Of a DNA stretch of 64,000 bases, positions 1-7,495 are shown one piece after another. Every line of letters starts with the position of its first letter. Positions within the stretch are counted from its first letter, which is position 1. The position numbers and the translations under genes are program-made. The notes under the pieces were generated by a model that saw only the letters and a program-made list of their open reading frames with translations, ran no database searches and had not been told where the DNA came from. Origin of the DNA: Falsiroseomonas algicola (lineage in GTDB: Bacteria > Pseudomonadota > Alphaproteobacteria > Acetobacterales > Acetobacteraceae); NCBI RefSeq assembly GCF_011040385.1, contig NZ_JAAIKB010000007.1:124001-188000 (forward strand), written 5' to 3'.

Positions 1-2
1 AC

Positions 3-293
3 TGGCGCCAGGGGGTGGAGGTCACGGCCAACCACCCCGCGGAGCGTGACCTGGCCGCCGGGGCGGCCGCCGCCGTGGCGCCGCTGCGCCGCGACGTGCC
101 GCCGGCCATGACGGGCGAGGATTTCAGCTGGTTCCTGAAGGAGGTGCCGGGCGCCTTCGTCTGGATCGGCAACGGCCCGGCCGAGGATGGCCGGGAACTG
201 CACAACCCCCGCTACGACTTCAACGACGCGGTCCTGCCGGTCGCCAGCGGCTTCCTGGCGGAAGTGGCGAAGCGCGCCTTGGCCGGGGGCTGA
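3..293 (+). CDS. M20 family amidohydrolase, C-terminal end (5' end outside window)
   Basis: Only the last ~96 residues are present, and the frame is open from the window edge. The GEDF motif followed by FLKEVPGAFVWIGNG and then LHNPRYDFND matches the C-terminal catalytic-domain signature of M20D amidohydrolases (hippurate hydrolase / N-acyl-amino-acid hydrolase type). In that family the His of the LHxPxYDFND segment is a metal ligand. The substrate cannot be told from this fragment. The gene ends 6 bases before the stop of a convergent small gene on the minus strand. Confidence 0.85.
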   Translation, partial: WRQGVEVTANHPAERDLAAGAAAAVAPLRRDVPPAMTGEDFSWFLKEVPGAFVWIGNGPAEDGRELHNPRYDFNDAVLPVASGFLAEVAKRALAGG

Positions 294-299
294 CGGCGG

Positions 300-479
300 C
301 TATTTCGGCTTCAGCAGGTCGAAGAGCTTCGAGCCGGGCTGGCCGTTGAGGTAGCTGAACTGCTCCGTATCCGGGTCGGCGCTGCCGCCGCTGACCTTGG
401 CCAGGGCTTCGTCGTCCAGGCGTTGCGGGGGCTTCGGCGCGCCGTCGCGGCTCGGGCGGCTCGTGGGCTTGTCGCGCAT
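300..479 (-). CDS. Small double-glycine leader peptide (59 aa), copy B
   Basis: A 59-residue frame, MRDKPTSRPS... to ...LLKPK, ending in TAG. Its centre carries PQRLDDEALAKVSGG. The LDDxALxxVxGG pattern is the hallmark of double-glycine leaders, which peptidase-containing ABC exporters cleave just after GG. Cleavage there would leave a 27-residue core, SADPDTEQFSYLNGQPGSKL plus seven more residues. The ATG lies 4 bases after the TGA of the similar upstream gene, so translation is probably coupled, and it has no clear ribosome site of its own. The core has no cysteine and no known bacteriocin motif. No exporter or modifying enzyme is visible in the window. The leader call is by motif and the function is unknown. 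Confidence 0.68.
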   Translation of the reverse strand: MRDKPTSRPSRDGAPKPPQRLDDEALAKVSGGSADPDTEQFSYLNGQPGSKLFDLLKPK

Positions 480-483
480 GGGA

Positions 484-651
484 TCAGGGCTGGCCGATGG
501 TCCCGCCGAGCAGCTGCTGGATCTGCTGCGGCGTCATGGTGGAGAGCTGGGAGTCGGTCAGAAGCCCGCCCGCCACCTGGTCGAGCGCGGCGTCATCGAG
601 CGGCTGCGGCGCCGGCTTGGGGCTGCCGGGCTTCGGGGGCTGGTCCGTCAT
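484..651 (-). CDS. Small double-glycine leader peptide (55 aa), copy A
   Basis: A 55-residue frame, MTDQPPKPGS... to ...GGTIGQP, ending in TGA, with a strong AGGAGG site about 7 bases before the ATG. Its N-terminal half is proline-rich like that of copy B, and PQPLDDAALDQVAGG aligns with PQRLDDEALAKVSGG of that copy. The predicted core after GG is 26 residues (LLTDSQLSTMTPQQIQQLLG plus six), polar and glutamine-rich, without cysteine. The pairing of two paralogous leaders with unrelated cores in one transcript fits secreted peptides such as bacteriocins or signals. A nitrile-hydratase-type precursor is less likely because the leader is short. Gene reality rests on the ribosome site, the paralogy and the conserved motif. 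Confidence 0.72.
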   Translation of the reverse strand: MTDQPPKPGSPKPAPQPLDDAALDQVAGGLLTDSQLSTMTPQQIQQLLGGTIGQP

Positions 652-666
652 CGCGATCCTCCTTCG

Positions 667-681
667 GCGCCATGATGGCGC
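667..681. promoter_or_regulatory. Short inverted repeat before the peptide pair
   Basis: GCGCCAT-G-ATGGCGC is a perfect 7+7 dyad with one central base. It lies about 16 bases upstream of the start of the first double-glycine peptide and just before its ribosome site. It could be an operator. The site is not assigned to any regulator. Confidence 0.25.
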
Positions 682-735
682 GGCCCCGGCGGGGCGCCAA
701 GCAAGCGCCTGCCGATCCGCGCCATGGGAATCGCC

Positions 736-1692
736 TCAGCCGAGAACGCGCTTCAGCCAGGCGCCGCCCTCGGCGGCCGCGCGCCGGGCCGCCGAGACAT
801 GGTTCAGGGACCGCAGGAAGCCATGCGCGGTGCCGGGGAAGACGGTCTGCTCCACCGCCACCCCGCTGGCCCGCAGCCTGTCGCCCATGGCGTAGTTCTC
901 GGAGGCCAGGACATCGAGTTCCGCGATGTGCAGCAGGCAGTCGGGCAGGCCGCGCAGGTCGGCGCGGAGCGGGCTGGCCAGGGGGTTCAGCCGGTCCGCG
1001 TGGCGGGGCAGGTAGCAGTCGAAGTAGAAGCGCATCTTCTCCCGCGTCAGGAAGTAGCCATCGGCAAATTCGCGGTAGGACGGGGTGTCGAGGTCGGCGT
1101 CGAAGACGCCGTAGTTCAGCAGCAGGCCGCGCAGGCGGAGCGCCGGGTCCGTCTCCCGCAGCAGCAGCGCGACGCCCATGGCAAGGTTGGCCCCGGCGCT
1201 GTCGCCGCCGACCACGATGCGGGCCGGGTCGAGGCCCCATTCGGCGCCATGCTTCGCCACCCAGCGCACCACGGCCGCGCATTCCTCCAGCGCCTGGGGG
1301 AAGGCGGCCTCCGGGGAGAGGGCGTAGTCCGGGCCGATCACGGCGCATCCGCCGCCAGCGGCGTATTCGCGCATCAGCCGGTCATGCGTGTCGATGCTGT
1401 TCCAGACGAAGCCGCCGCCATGGATGTAGACCAGCACGGGAAGCCCGGCGGCCGCGCTAGGCTTGTGCAGGCGGCACTGGATGCGCCGGCCGCGGATCGG
1501 CAGCCAGCGGTCGCCCGATTCGGCCATGGAGGGGCCGCCGGCCGCGAGCGGGATGTTCAGCGCCTCCGTCGTCGCGCGGGCCTCGTCCAGCGGCAGCGTC
1601 AGCGTGATGGGGGGCAGCTTCGCGCCCTCCGCCTCCATCAGCTGGTTGAAGGCGAGCATTTCGGGATCCCAGCGCGGGTCCGGTGCGGGCAT
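736..1692 (-). CDS. Alpha/beta hydrolase, hormone-sensitive-lipase family esterase
   Basis: A 318-residue alpha/beta hydrolase. The oxyanion motif HGGGF sits at residues 91-95 and the nucleophile motif GDSAG at 163-167 (Ser165). The likely acid is the Asp of AELDVLASE, and the likely catalytic His is in GTAHGF. HGGG plus GDSAG defines the HSL (family IV) carboxylesterases, which cleave short acyl esters. No signal peptide is visible, so it is probably cytoplasmic. The substrate is unknown. It is the first gene on the minus strand, 84 bases upstream of the double-glycine peptide pair and in the same direction, so readthrough is possible but a shared job is not implied. Confidence 0.9.
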   Translation of the reverse strand: MPAPDPRWDPEMLAFNQLMEAEGAKLPPITLTLPLDEARATTEALNIPLAAGGPSMAESGDRWLPIRGRRIQCRLHKPSAAAGLPVLVYIHGGGFVWNSIDTHDRLMREYAAGGGCAVIGPDYALSPEAAFPQALEECAAVVRWVAKHGAEWGLDPARIVVGGDSAGANLAMGVALLLRETDPALRLRGLLLNYGVFDADLDTPSYREFADGYFLTREKMRFYFDCYLPRHADRLNPLASPLRADLRGLPDCLLHIAELDVLASENYAMGDRLRASGVAVEQTVFPGTAHGFLRSLNHVSAARRAAAEGGAWLKRVLG

Positions 1693-1818
1693 GATGGCGT
1701 CCTGCGTTCCTCGGTCGGACCATCGGAAGCGTTAACGCGCCATGCCGCAAGCCCCCGTCAGCGTCGCGAGAAGGTCGGTTGTGCCGGGCCCCGGCACCGG
1801 CTCATGCTGCGCCGCACC

Positions 1819-4467
1819 ATGAGCCTCACCGCCACCCTCATCCGCCGTCCCGCCGGGCGATTCCACGAAGACGCGCTGTATCGCCCACGCGATGTCGTGC
1901 TGGTCGCGGATCCGGCGCTGCCGGTTTCCGCGCTGCTCGCGGCCAACCTGGCCGCGGGCGGGTTCAAGGGCAGGCTGAGCGTCGTCGGCATGGTGGCGGA
2001 GGGGCTGCACCCCGTGGCCAGCATCGCCGATCTGGCGGAGGCGCCGGACCTGGCCGTGCTGTCGCTGCCGCCGGAGGCGCTGGAAGGCGCCATGCTCGAC
2101 CTGGCCGCGCGGGGCTGCCACGCCGCGATCGTGCCGGGCCAGGCGACGGACCTGCTGGCGCTGTCGAAGCGCACGGGGGTGCGGGCGCTGGGGCAGGGCA
2201 GCTTCGGCGTCTGCGTGCCCGCGATCGGGTTGAATGCGTCGCTGACCCACCTGGCGCCGCGGCCGGGCAAGCTGGCGCTGGTCTGCCAATCCTCCGCGCT
2301 GGCCCGCGCCGTGATCGACTGGGCGGAGGCGGAGAGCGTCGGCTTCAGCCATGTCATCGGCATCGGTGGCAATGGCGACCTCGGCTTCGCCCATGCGCTG
2401 GACTGGCTGTCCCGCGACCCCGGCACGGCGGCGATCCTGCTCGACCTGCGGCGCATCAAGAACCGGCGCATGTTCATCTCCGCCGCCCGCGCCGCGGCGC
2501 GGACCCGGCCGGTGGTGGCGATCCGGGCGGGCGGGCGGCTCGATGATCCCTCCGGCGTCACCGATGCGGTGATGGAGGCGGCGCTGCGCCGCGCCGCCGT
2601 GCTGCGCGTGGCGGGGCTGGATGACCTGCTCTCGGCGGCGGAGACGCTGGCGCGGGTGAAGCTGAACCCGCAGGGCGGGCCGGGGGACCGGATCGCGGTG
2701 GTGGGCAATGCCACGGGGCTCGGCCAGATGGCCGCCGATGCGGTGCTGGCCGGCCAGGCACGGCTGGCCGAACTGCCGGAGGCCGCCCTGGCGGCGCTGA
2801 AGATCGGCATCGGCGGCGGCTGGACGGGGCGGAACCCCATCACGCTCGGCCCCCGCGCCGGCACCACGCTGGGGGAGGCCGCCGCCATGCTGGCGGGGCT
2901 GCCGGAGGTGGATGCGGTGGTCGCGGTCCATGCGCCGGTGCCGGGGGAGGACCCGGTGACGATCGGCGCCGCGCTTTCCGCCGCCGCCCGGGCGACGCGG
3001 CGCGCGCCGGTGCTGGTGTGCTGGGCGGGGCAGCATACGGCGGGGGCGCAACGCGCGGCGCTGGCGGAAGCGGGGCTCGCCGTCTTCCCGACCCCGGAAG
3101 CGGCGGTGCGCGGCGCGCTGCACCTGCTGCATGACCGGCAGAACCGTGCCGCCGCGGCGGAACTGCCGGGACGGCAGGTGCTGGCGCTGCGGCCGGACCG
3201 CGCCGCCGTGACGGCCCTCTTCGCAAAGGTGCGGGCGGAAGGGCGGCTTTCCCTGACCGAGGACGAGGCGTTGTCGGTCCTTTCCGCCTATGGGCTTCCC
3301 GTGGTGCCGGGCCGCGTGGCGCAGACGGTGGACCAGGCCGTCGCGGCGGCGGCGGCGATCGGCTTCCCCGTGGTGCTCAAACTCCGCAGCGCGGAGATCG
3401 ACCGCAAGACGGAGGTCGGCGGCGTGACGCTCGGCCTGCGCAGCACCATCGCGGTGCGGGAGGCGGCGATGGCGATGGTGGCGCGGGTGAAGGCCGAGCG
3501 GCCGGACGTGGTCCTTTCGGGCTTCCTGGTGCAGCGGCAGGCGCCGCGGGCGCAGGAATTGCGGCTGCGGCTCGGCGATGATGCGATGTTCGGGCCGCAT
3601 ATCGGCTTCGGCATGGGCGGCACGGCGGCCGACCTGCTGGAGGATGAGGGCTTCGACCTGCCGCCGCTGAACCACACCCTCGCCCGCGCCCTGATCGGGC
3701 GGACGCGGGCGGCGAAGCTGCTGGCGGGATACCGCGACCACAAGCCGGTCGATATCGACGCGGTGGTGGAGGCGCTGGTCCGCCTGTCGCAGATCGCCAT
3801 CGACTTCCCGGAGATCGCGACGCTCGGCATCAACCCGCTTTTCGCCGATGCGGCGGGCGTGCTGGCGGTGGATGCCTCGCTGGAGTTGCGCCCGGCGGGG
3901 GAGAGCGCACTGCTGGCGGTGCCGCCCTATCCCGAGGAATGGATGGCGCCCTGGCGCAGCCGTTCGGGGGAGGAGTTGCTGATCCGCCCGATCCGGCCGG
4001 AGGATGCGGAAGCGCATGCCGCCTTCTTCCGGCGCCTGACGCCGGAGGACATCCGCTACCGCTTCTTCAGCCAGCTGCGGGAGCTGCCGCGGGTGCAGAT
4101 CGCCCGCATGACGCAGATCGACTACGACCGGGAGATGGCCTTCGTCGCCATGCGCGCCCTGCCGGATGGGACGGAGGAGATGCTGGGCGTCTCGCGCCTC
4201 ATCCGCGAATCCGATGGCGAGACCGGCGAATTCGCCGTGGTGGTCGATGGCCGCATGAAGGGGCAGGGACTCGGACGGCTGCTGATGCAGCGGCTGTTCG
4301 ACTGGGCGCCGGAGGCGGGCATCCGCACCGTGGTCGGCAGCGTGCTGGCGGACAATGCGCCGATGCTGGCCTTCGTGAAGTCGCTGGGCTTCAGCGTGAA
4401 GCGCAGCGCGGAGGATGAGGATGTGGTGGAGGCGCGGCGGGTGGTGGCAGAGGGCGTCCATCCGTAG
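1819..4467 (+). CDS. pat: Pat-like protein: CoA-binding/ATP-grasp acyl-CoA synthetase domains fused to GNAT acetyltransferase
   Basis: About 882 residues. In order: a CoA-binding Rossmann domain (~14-140), a succinyl-CoA-ligase-like domain, an ATP-grasp domain (~472-694, with VVLKLRS and GGVTLGL) and a GNAT domain (~720-870). This is the order of Pat/YfiQ protein lysine acetyltransferases, which acetylate and silence acyl-CoA synthetases. True ADP-forming acetate-CoA ligases carry a phospho-His loop of the type ASHTGAL after the VVxIRxGxR strand. Here that place reads IRAGGRLDDPSGVTDAV, with no His and a shortened loop, which favours the acetyltransferase role. The start is uncertain: ATG 1819 (MSLTATLIRR) or the in-frame ATG 1804, neither with a good ribosome site. 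It diverges from the esterase. Confidence 0.88.
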   Translation: MSLTATLIRRPAGRFHEDALYRPRDVVLVADPALPVSALLAANLAAGGFKGRLSVVGMVAEGLHPVASIADLAEAPDLAVLSLPPEALEGAMLDLAARGCHAAIVPGQATDLLALSKRTGVRALGQGSFGVCVPAIGLNASLTHLAPRPGKLALVCQSSALARAVIDWAEAESVGFSHVIGIGGNGDLGFAHALDWLSRDPGTAAILLDLRRIKNRRMFISAARAAARTRPVVAIRAGGRLDDPSGVTDAVMEAALRRAAVLRVAGLDDLLSAAETLARVKLNPQGGPGDRIAVVGNATGLGQMAADAVLAGQARLAELPEAALAALKIGIGGGWTGRNPITLGPRAGTTLGEAAAMLAGLPEVDAVVAVHAPVPGEDPVTIGAALSAAARATRRAPVLVCWAGQHTAGAQRAALAEAGLAVFPTPEAAVRGALHLLHDRQNRAAAAELPGRQVLALRPDRAAVTALFAKVRAEGRLSLTEDEALSVLSAYGLPVVPGRVAQTVDQAVAAAAAIGFPVVLKLRSAEIDRKTEVGGVTLGLRSTIAVREAAMAMVARVKAERPDVVLSGFLVQRQAPRAQELRLRLGDDAMFGPHIGFGMGGTAADLLEDEGFDLPPLNHTLARALIGRTRAAKLLAGYRDHKPVDIDAVVEALVRLSQIAIDFPEIATLGINPLFADAAGVLAVDASLELRPAGESALLAVPPYPEEWMAPWRSRSGEELLIRPIRPEDAEAHAAFFRRLTPEDIRYRFFSQLRELPRVQIARMTQIDYDREMAFVAMRALPDGTEEMLGVSRLIRESDGETGEFAVVVDGRMKGQGLGRLLMQRLFDWAPEAGIRTVVGSVLADNAPMLAFVKSLGFSVKRSAEDEDVVEARRVVAEGVHP

Positions 4468-4538
4468 ATGCGGGCATCGTTCACATTCGAGTGACTTGGC
4501 GGGCGGACGAGAGGGGACCACCGCCATCCGAGGCTGAC

Positions 4539-6296
4539 ATGGCTACGACCGGCGCCCTGTTCCGGGGCTCCCGCTTCAACGACACCCTGACCGGCACGGC
4601 GGGGGACGACATCCTCTACGGCCTGGGGGGCGAGGACCGGCTGGTCGGCGGGCTCGGCGCGGATACGATGGTGGGCGGGCTCGGTCACGACACCTATGTC
4701 GTGAGCGATTCACGCGCGCGGATCATCGAGGCCGCGGACGAGGGCACCGATACCGTCTTCTCCTCCGTGCACTTCTCCCTCGCCGATGCGGGGGATGCGG
4801 AGAGGCTGGTGCTGACCGGGCGCGCCGCGATCAACGGCACGGGCAATGCGCTGGACAACGTCATCACCGGCAATGCCTCCGCCAATGTGCTGGATGGCGG
4901 CGCGGGGGCCGATACGATGATGGGCGGGCTGGGGTCCGACACCTACTTCATCGACGATGCCGGTGACCGCGTGGTCGAAGCCGATGGCGGGGGGACCGAC
5001 ATCGTCATCAGCGGCGTCAGCTTCGTGCTGCCGCGCTATGTCGAGGTCCTGGAACTGACCGGGGCTGCGATCCTCGGCACCGGCAACGAACAGGCGAACC
5101 GCATCACCGGCACGGCCGGCGACAACATCCTGGATGGCAGGCTGGGCGCCGACACGCTGGCAGGCGGCGACGGCAACGACGTCTACGTCGTCGACAATCT
5201 TCGTGACGTGGTCACGGAACTCGCGCTGGGGGGCTCGGCCGACCTCGTGCGGGCCTCCATCTCCTGGACCCTGTCGGCGGAGGTGGAGCAGCTTGAACTC
5301 GTCTCCGTCTCCGCGGTGCGCGGCATCGGCAATGGCCTCGACAACCTCATCACCGGCAGCGCCGCGCCGAACTGGCTGGATGGAGCGGCGGGCGCCGATA
5401 CGCTGCAGGGCGGCGCGGGCGACGACACCTATGTCATCGACGATACCGGCGATGTCGTGATCGAGGGTGCCCGCGGCGGGCTCGATACCATCCGCACCAG
5501 CGTGCAGCTGCAGGGCGGCCTGGTCGAGCATGTCGAGAACCTGGTGCTGACCGGAAGCGCCGCCATCGATGCCATCGGCAATGCGGCGGCGAATGTGCTG
5601 GACGGCAACGGCGCCGCGAACACGTTGGATGGCCAGGGTGGCGCCGACCTGATGCGGGGCGGCGGCGGCGACGACACCTACGTGGTGGACCACCTGCAGG
5701 ACAGCGTGGTCGAAGTGGCGTCGGCGGGCCGCGACACGGTGGTATCCGCCGTCTCCTTCGTGCTGGGCGCCAATATCGAGGATCTGGTGCTGACCGGCAG
5801 CGCCCAGTCCGGCACCGGCAATGCGGGCGCCAACCTGCTGCGCGGCAGCGCCGGCGACAACCGGCTGGACGGCAAGGCCGGCAATGACGTGCTGGTGGGC
5901 GGCGCGGGGCGCGACATCCTGACCGGCGGCAGCGGCGCCGACCGCTTCGTCTTCGAGACGCTGGGCGATTCGCGATCGCCCTCCGCCTTCGCGGGCACCT
6001 ACCACGATGCCGGGATCGACCAGGTGGCGAGGGAGGCTGATGTCATCACGGACTTCAGCCGCGTGGCGGGCGACCGGATCGACCTGCACGGGCTGGTCGA
6101 TGGCCAGGACGTGCCCGCGCTGACCTTCGTGGGCAACCAGGGTTTCAGCGGTGCCTGGCAGGTGCGCTACGAATACGCGACCCACAGCAAGGTCGGGCTG
6201 CTCTGGGTCAATGCCGATGCGGATACGGAGACGGCGGAGTTCGTCGTCGCCATCCAGGGCGTCAGGCTGATCGAGGCGCGCGACCTGATCCTGTAG
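4539..6296 (+). CDS. RTX-type calcium-binding repeat protein
   Basis: About 585 residues from ATG 4539 (CGAGG 8 bases upstream), preferred over the in-frame ATG at 4491. The N-terminus enters directly into glycine/aspartate repeats. Five modules of 80-83 residues each contain LDGGAGADTMxGGxGxDTYVVD and end in xVVE. They are followed by denser nonapeptides (GNDVLVGGAGRDILTGGSGAD) and a C-terminal domain (DVITDFSRVAGDRIDLHG... to ...ARDLIL) like that of serralysin-type secreted proteins. Such proteins leave the cell by type I secretion with an uncleaved C-terminal signal and fold on binding calcium. There is no catalytic domain, so a surface or matrix role is plausible. No type I exporter is in the window. 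Confidence 0.9.
   Translation: MATTGALFRGSRFNDTLTGTAGDDILYGLGGEDRLVGGLGADTMVGGLGHDTYVVSDSRARIIEAADEGTDTVFSSVHFSLADAGDAERLVLTGRAAINGTGNALDNVITGNASANVLDGGAGADTMMGGLGSDTYFIDDAGDRVVEADGGGTDIVISGVSFVLPRYVEVLELTGAAILGTGNEQANRITGTAGDNILDGRLGADTLAGGDGNDVYVVDNLRDVVTELALGGSADLVRASISWTLSAEVEQLELVSVSAVRGIGNGLDNLITGSAAPNWLDGAAGADTLQGGAGDDTYVIDDTGDVVIEGARGGLDTIRTSVQLQGGLVEHVENLVLTGSAAIDAIGNAAANVLDGNGAANTLDGQGGADLMRGGGGDDTYVVDHLQDSVVEVASAGRDTVVSAVSFVLGANIEDLVLTGSAQSGTGNAGANLLRGSAGDNRLDGKAGNDVLVGGAGRDILTGGSGADRFVFETLGDSRSPSAFAGTYHDAGIDQVAREADVITDFSRVAGDRIDLHGLVDGQDVPALTFVGNQGFSGAWQVRYEYATHSKVGLLWVNADADTETAEFVVAIQGVRLIEARDLIL
4689..5692 (+). repeat. Tandem ~83-codon repeats inside the RTX gene
   Basis: The DTYVVD-type segments recur at 4689, 4938, 5178, 5424 and 5673, that is every 249, 240, 246 and 249 bases (83, 80, 82 and 83 codons). 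Each unit holds one calcium-binding RTX block plus a beta-rich linker (VLTGxAxxGTGNxxxNxITG). Near-constant unit length with codon-level divergence suggests old duplication and a chance of length change by recombination. Confidence 0.85.
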
Positions 6297-6311
6297 CCGA
6301 GCGCCGCCTTC

Positions 6312-7187
6312 TCAGCCGGCCGTGGCCTTGATGAGGTCACGGACGCGCTGGGCCGCGGCCGCCCCCTTCAGCGCATCGCGCCAGGCCACTTCCGCCACGC
6401 GCTGATGCGCGGCCACCGCTTCATCCGCCGCGGTGATGGAGCCGACGCCGAGGCCGCCATTCGGCGCGGTGTCGGCGGGGAAGGGGGAGGCGACGACATG
6501 GGCGCGTTCGCGCCCGCGCATGACCATGAAGCCGCCGGAGGGCTCCGCCCCGGTGGCGATGCCGAGCTGAACGCCGATCGGCACGCTTTCCATCATGGCG
6601 GCGATGGCTTCCGCTTCCTGCCGCGCGGCGGCCAGGCAGCGCTGGCGGGTGCGTTCCGGCACCGTCAGCCCGGCGGCGACGCCTTCCGCCAGGAAGCGCT
6701 TCAGCGCGGCCTCGCTCAGGATGGCGATGATGGTCGGGCGACGGGAGGCGTGGAGGCGCTTGCGGGCGGCCAGCAGGCCAAGCGCCTGGTCGGCGCTGGC
6801 GCGGGCCTGCATGCGCTCCGGCGCCGCATCCGCGGCTTCCGTCCAGGCTTCGCCGACGGCGCCATCGAAGGCATCGCTGGTGACCTGGTAGCAATAGGCG
6901 CCGCCGACGAGAAGGATCTGGTCGGCCTGTTCCTCCACCTGGCGGAGGCGTTCCTGGAAGGCGAGGGGACGGGCGAAGTATTCGACGCCGATGCCGAGCA
7001 GCGAGAGCGGCGAGATCTTCAGCAGTTCGGCCAGCCGCCGGATCGTGTCCAGCTTGATGACCTCGCCCTTCTCGTAGCGGTAGAGCGCGGCGCGGGAGAC
7101 GCCGAGGCGGGCGGCGATCTCCTCCGCACGGAGGCCGGATTCGAGCCGATAGGCCCGGAGCTGCTGCCCGATATCCGCGAAGCGCAT
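6312..7187 (-). CDS. XRE-family transcriptional regulator
   Basis: A 291-residue protein with an XRE helix-turn-helix at residues ~5-60 (IGQQLRAYRLESGLRAEEIA, then ARLGVSRAALYRYEKGE). The rest is a long C-terminal region without a recognised ligand domain. ATG 7187 is chosen because GGGGGA lies 6 bases upstream; an in-frame ATG 27 bases earlier lacks this. It converges on the RTX gene with 15 bases between. An operator may be one of the dyads in the upstream gap (7388-7404). Target genes are unknown; the next genes on the same strand are the glxR operon. Confidence 0.87.
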   Translation of the reverse strand: MRFADIGQQLRAYRLESGLRAEEIAARLGVSRAALYRYEKGEVIKLDTIRRLAELLKISPLSLLGIGVEYFARPLAFQERLRQVEEQADQILLVGGAYCYQVTSDAFDGAVGEAWTEAADAAPERMQARASADQALGLLAARKRLHASRRPTIIAILSEAALKRFLAEGVAAGLTVPERTRQRCLAAARQEAEAIAAMMESVPIGVQLGIATGAEPSGGFMVMRGRERAHVVASPFPADTAPNGGLGVGSITAADEAVAAHQRVAEVAWRDALKGAAAAQRVRDLIKATAG

Positions 7188-7387
7188 GCAATCCCCCGTA
7201 GGTCGCACCAACAAGACACAACCACGACCGGGAGACAGAATCTCACCTGTGTGGTCCGGGCGCTAAAATGCGGGACGTTCGCGCCTGACGCAACGTGAAA
7301 AACGCGGCAAAATTGTATCGCGATGCGGGAGAATGCCGCTTCAGGTTGTAAAACACCGAGCGGGCTACAGCGCGCCGCGCGATCCAG

Positions 7388-7404
7388 CCGCGAATGATTC
7401 GCGG
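7388..7404. promoter_or_regulatory. Dyad upstream of the XRE regulator, possible operator
   Basis: CCGCGAAT-G-ATTCGCGG is a perfect 8+8 inverted repeat about 200 bases before the XRE start. XRE regulators commonly bind such dyads and often control their own gene. The link here is inference from position. Confidence 0.3.
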
Positions 7405-7447
7405 TCGCAGCCGAGTTTCCGTGATCGATCCTGACGGCCGGAGATAC

Positions 7448-7473
7448 CCGGATCACTCAAACGAGTGATCCGG
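7448..7473 (-). terminator. Stem-loop after glxR
   Basis: CCGGATCACTC and GAGTGATCCGG form a perfect 11 bp stem around AAAC, 23 bases past the glxR stop. On the minus strand it is not followed by a clean T run (GTATCTCC), so it is either a weak intrinsic terminator or an mRNA 3'-end stabiliser. Because the stem is AT-mixed and perfect, an operator role is also possible. Confidence 0.5.
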
Positions 7474-7495
7474 ATTTGATATCACAACTTCGTGT

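Larger units (their letters stand above)
7188..7495. other. Intergenic gap with two inverted repeats, no gene seen
   Basis: 308 bases between the stop of glxR and the start of the XRE regulator, both on the minus strand. It holds a dyad (7388-7404) and a strong stem-loop (7448-7473) and is clearly richer in A+T than the flanking genes, as expected for a promoter region. A short minus-strand frame crossing it has no ribosome site and is not believed. Confidence 0.6.

Noticed and set aside
300-651. The small peptides as PQQ or nitrile-hydratase-type RiPP precursors
   Set aside because: No PqqA E-x3-Y motif, no long NHLP leader, and no modification enzyme nearby; only the double-glycine leader pattern is supported.
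423-1460. Long plus-strand frames over the peptide pair and the esterase
   Set aside because: Translations are Arg/Pro/Gly-rich and featureless, whereas the minus strand carries an esterase with HGGGF and GDSAG and two ribosome-site-supported peptides.
1732-4527. A 931-codon minus-strand open frame opposite the Pat-like gene
   Set aside because: It is the reverse-strand shadow of a GC-rich gene; the product is Arg/His/Gln-rich and without domains, while the plus frame has clear CoA-ligase and GNAT domains.
4689-5692. RTX repeats as a CRISPR array
   Set aside because: Units are ~249 bases, in frame and protein-coding, with no short identical repeats separated by unique spacers; no cas genes in the window.
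7019-7456. Minus-strand 145-codon frame in the gap before the XRE gene
   Set aside because: It overlaps the XRE coding region out of frame and crosses a dyad; no ribosome site or recognisable domain.
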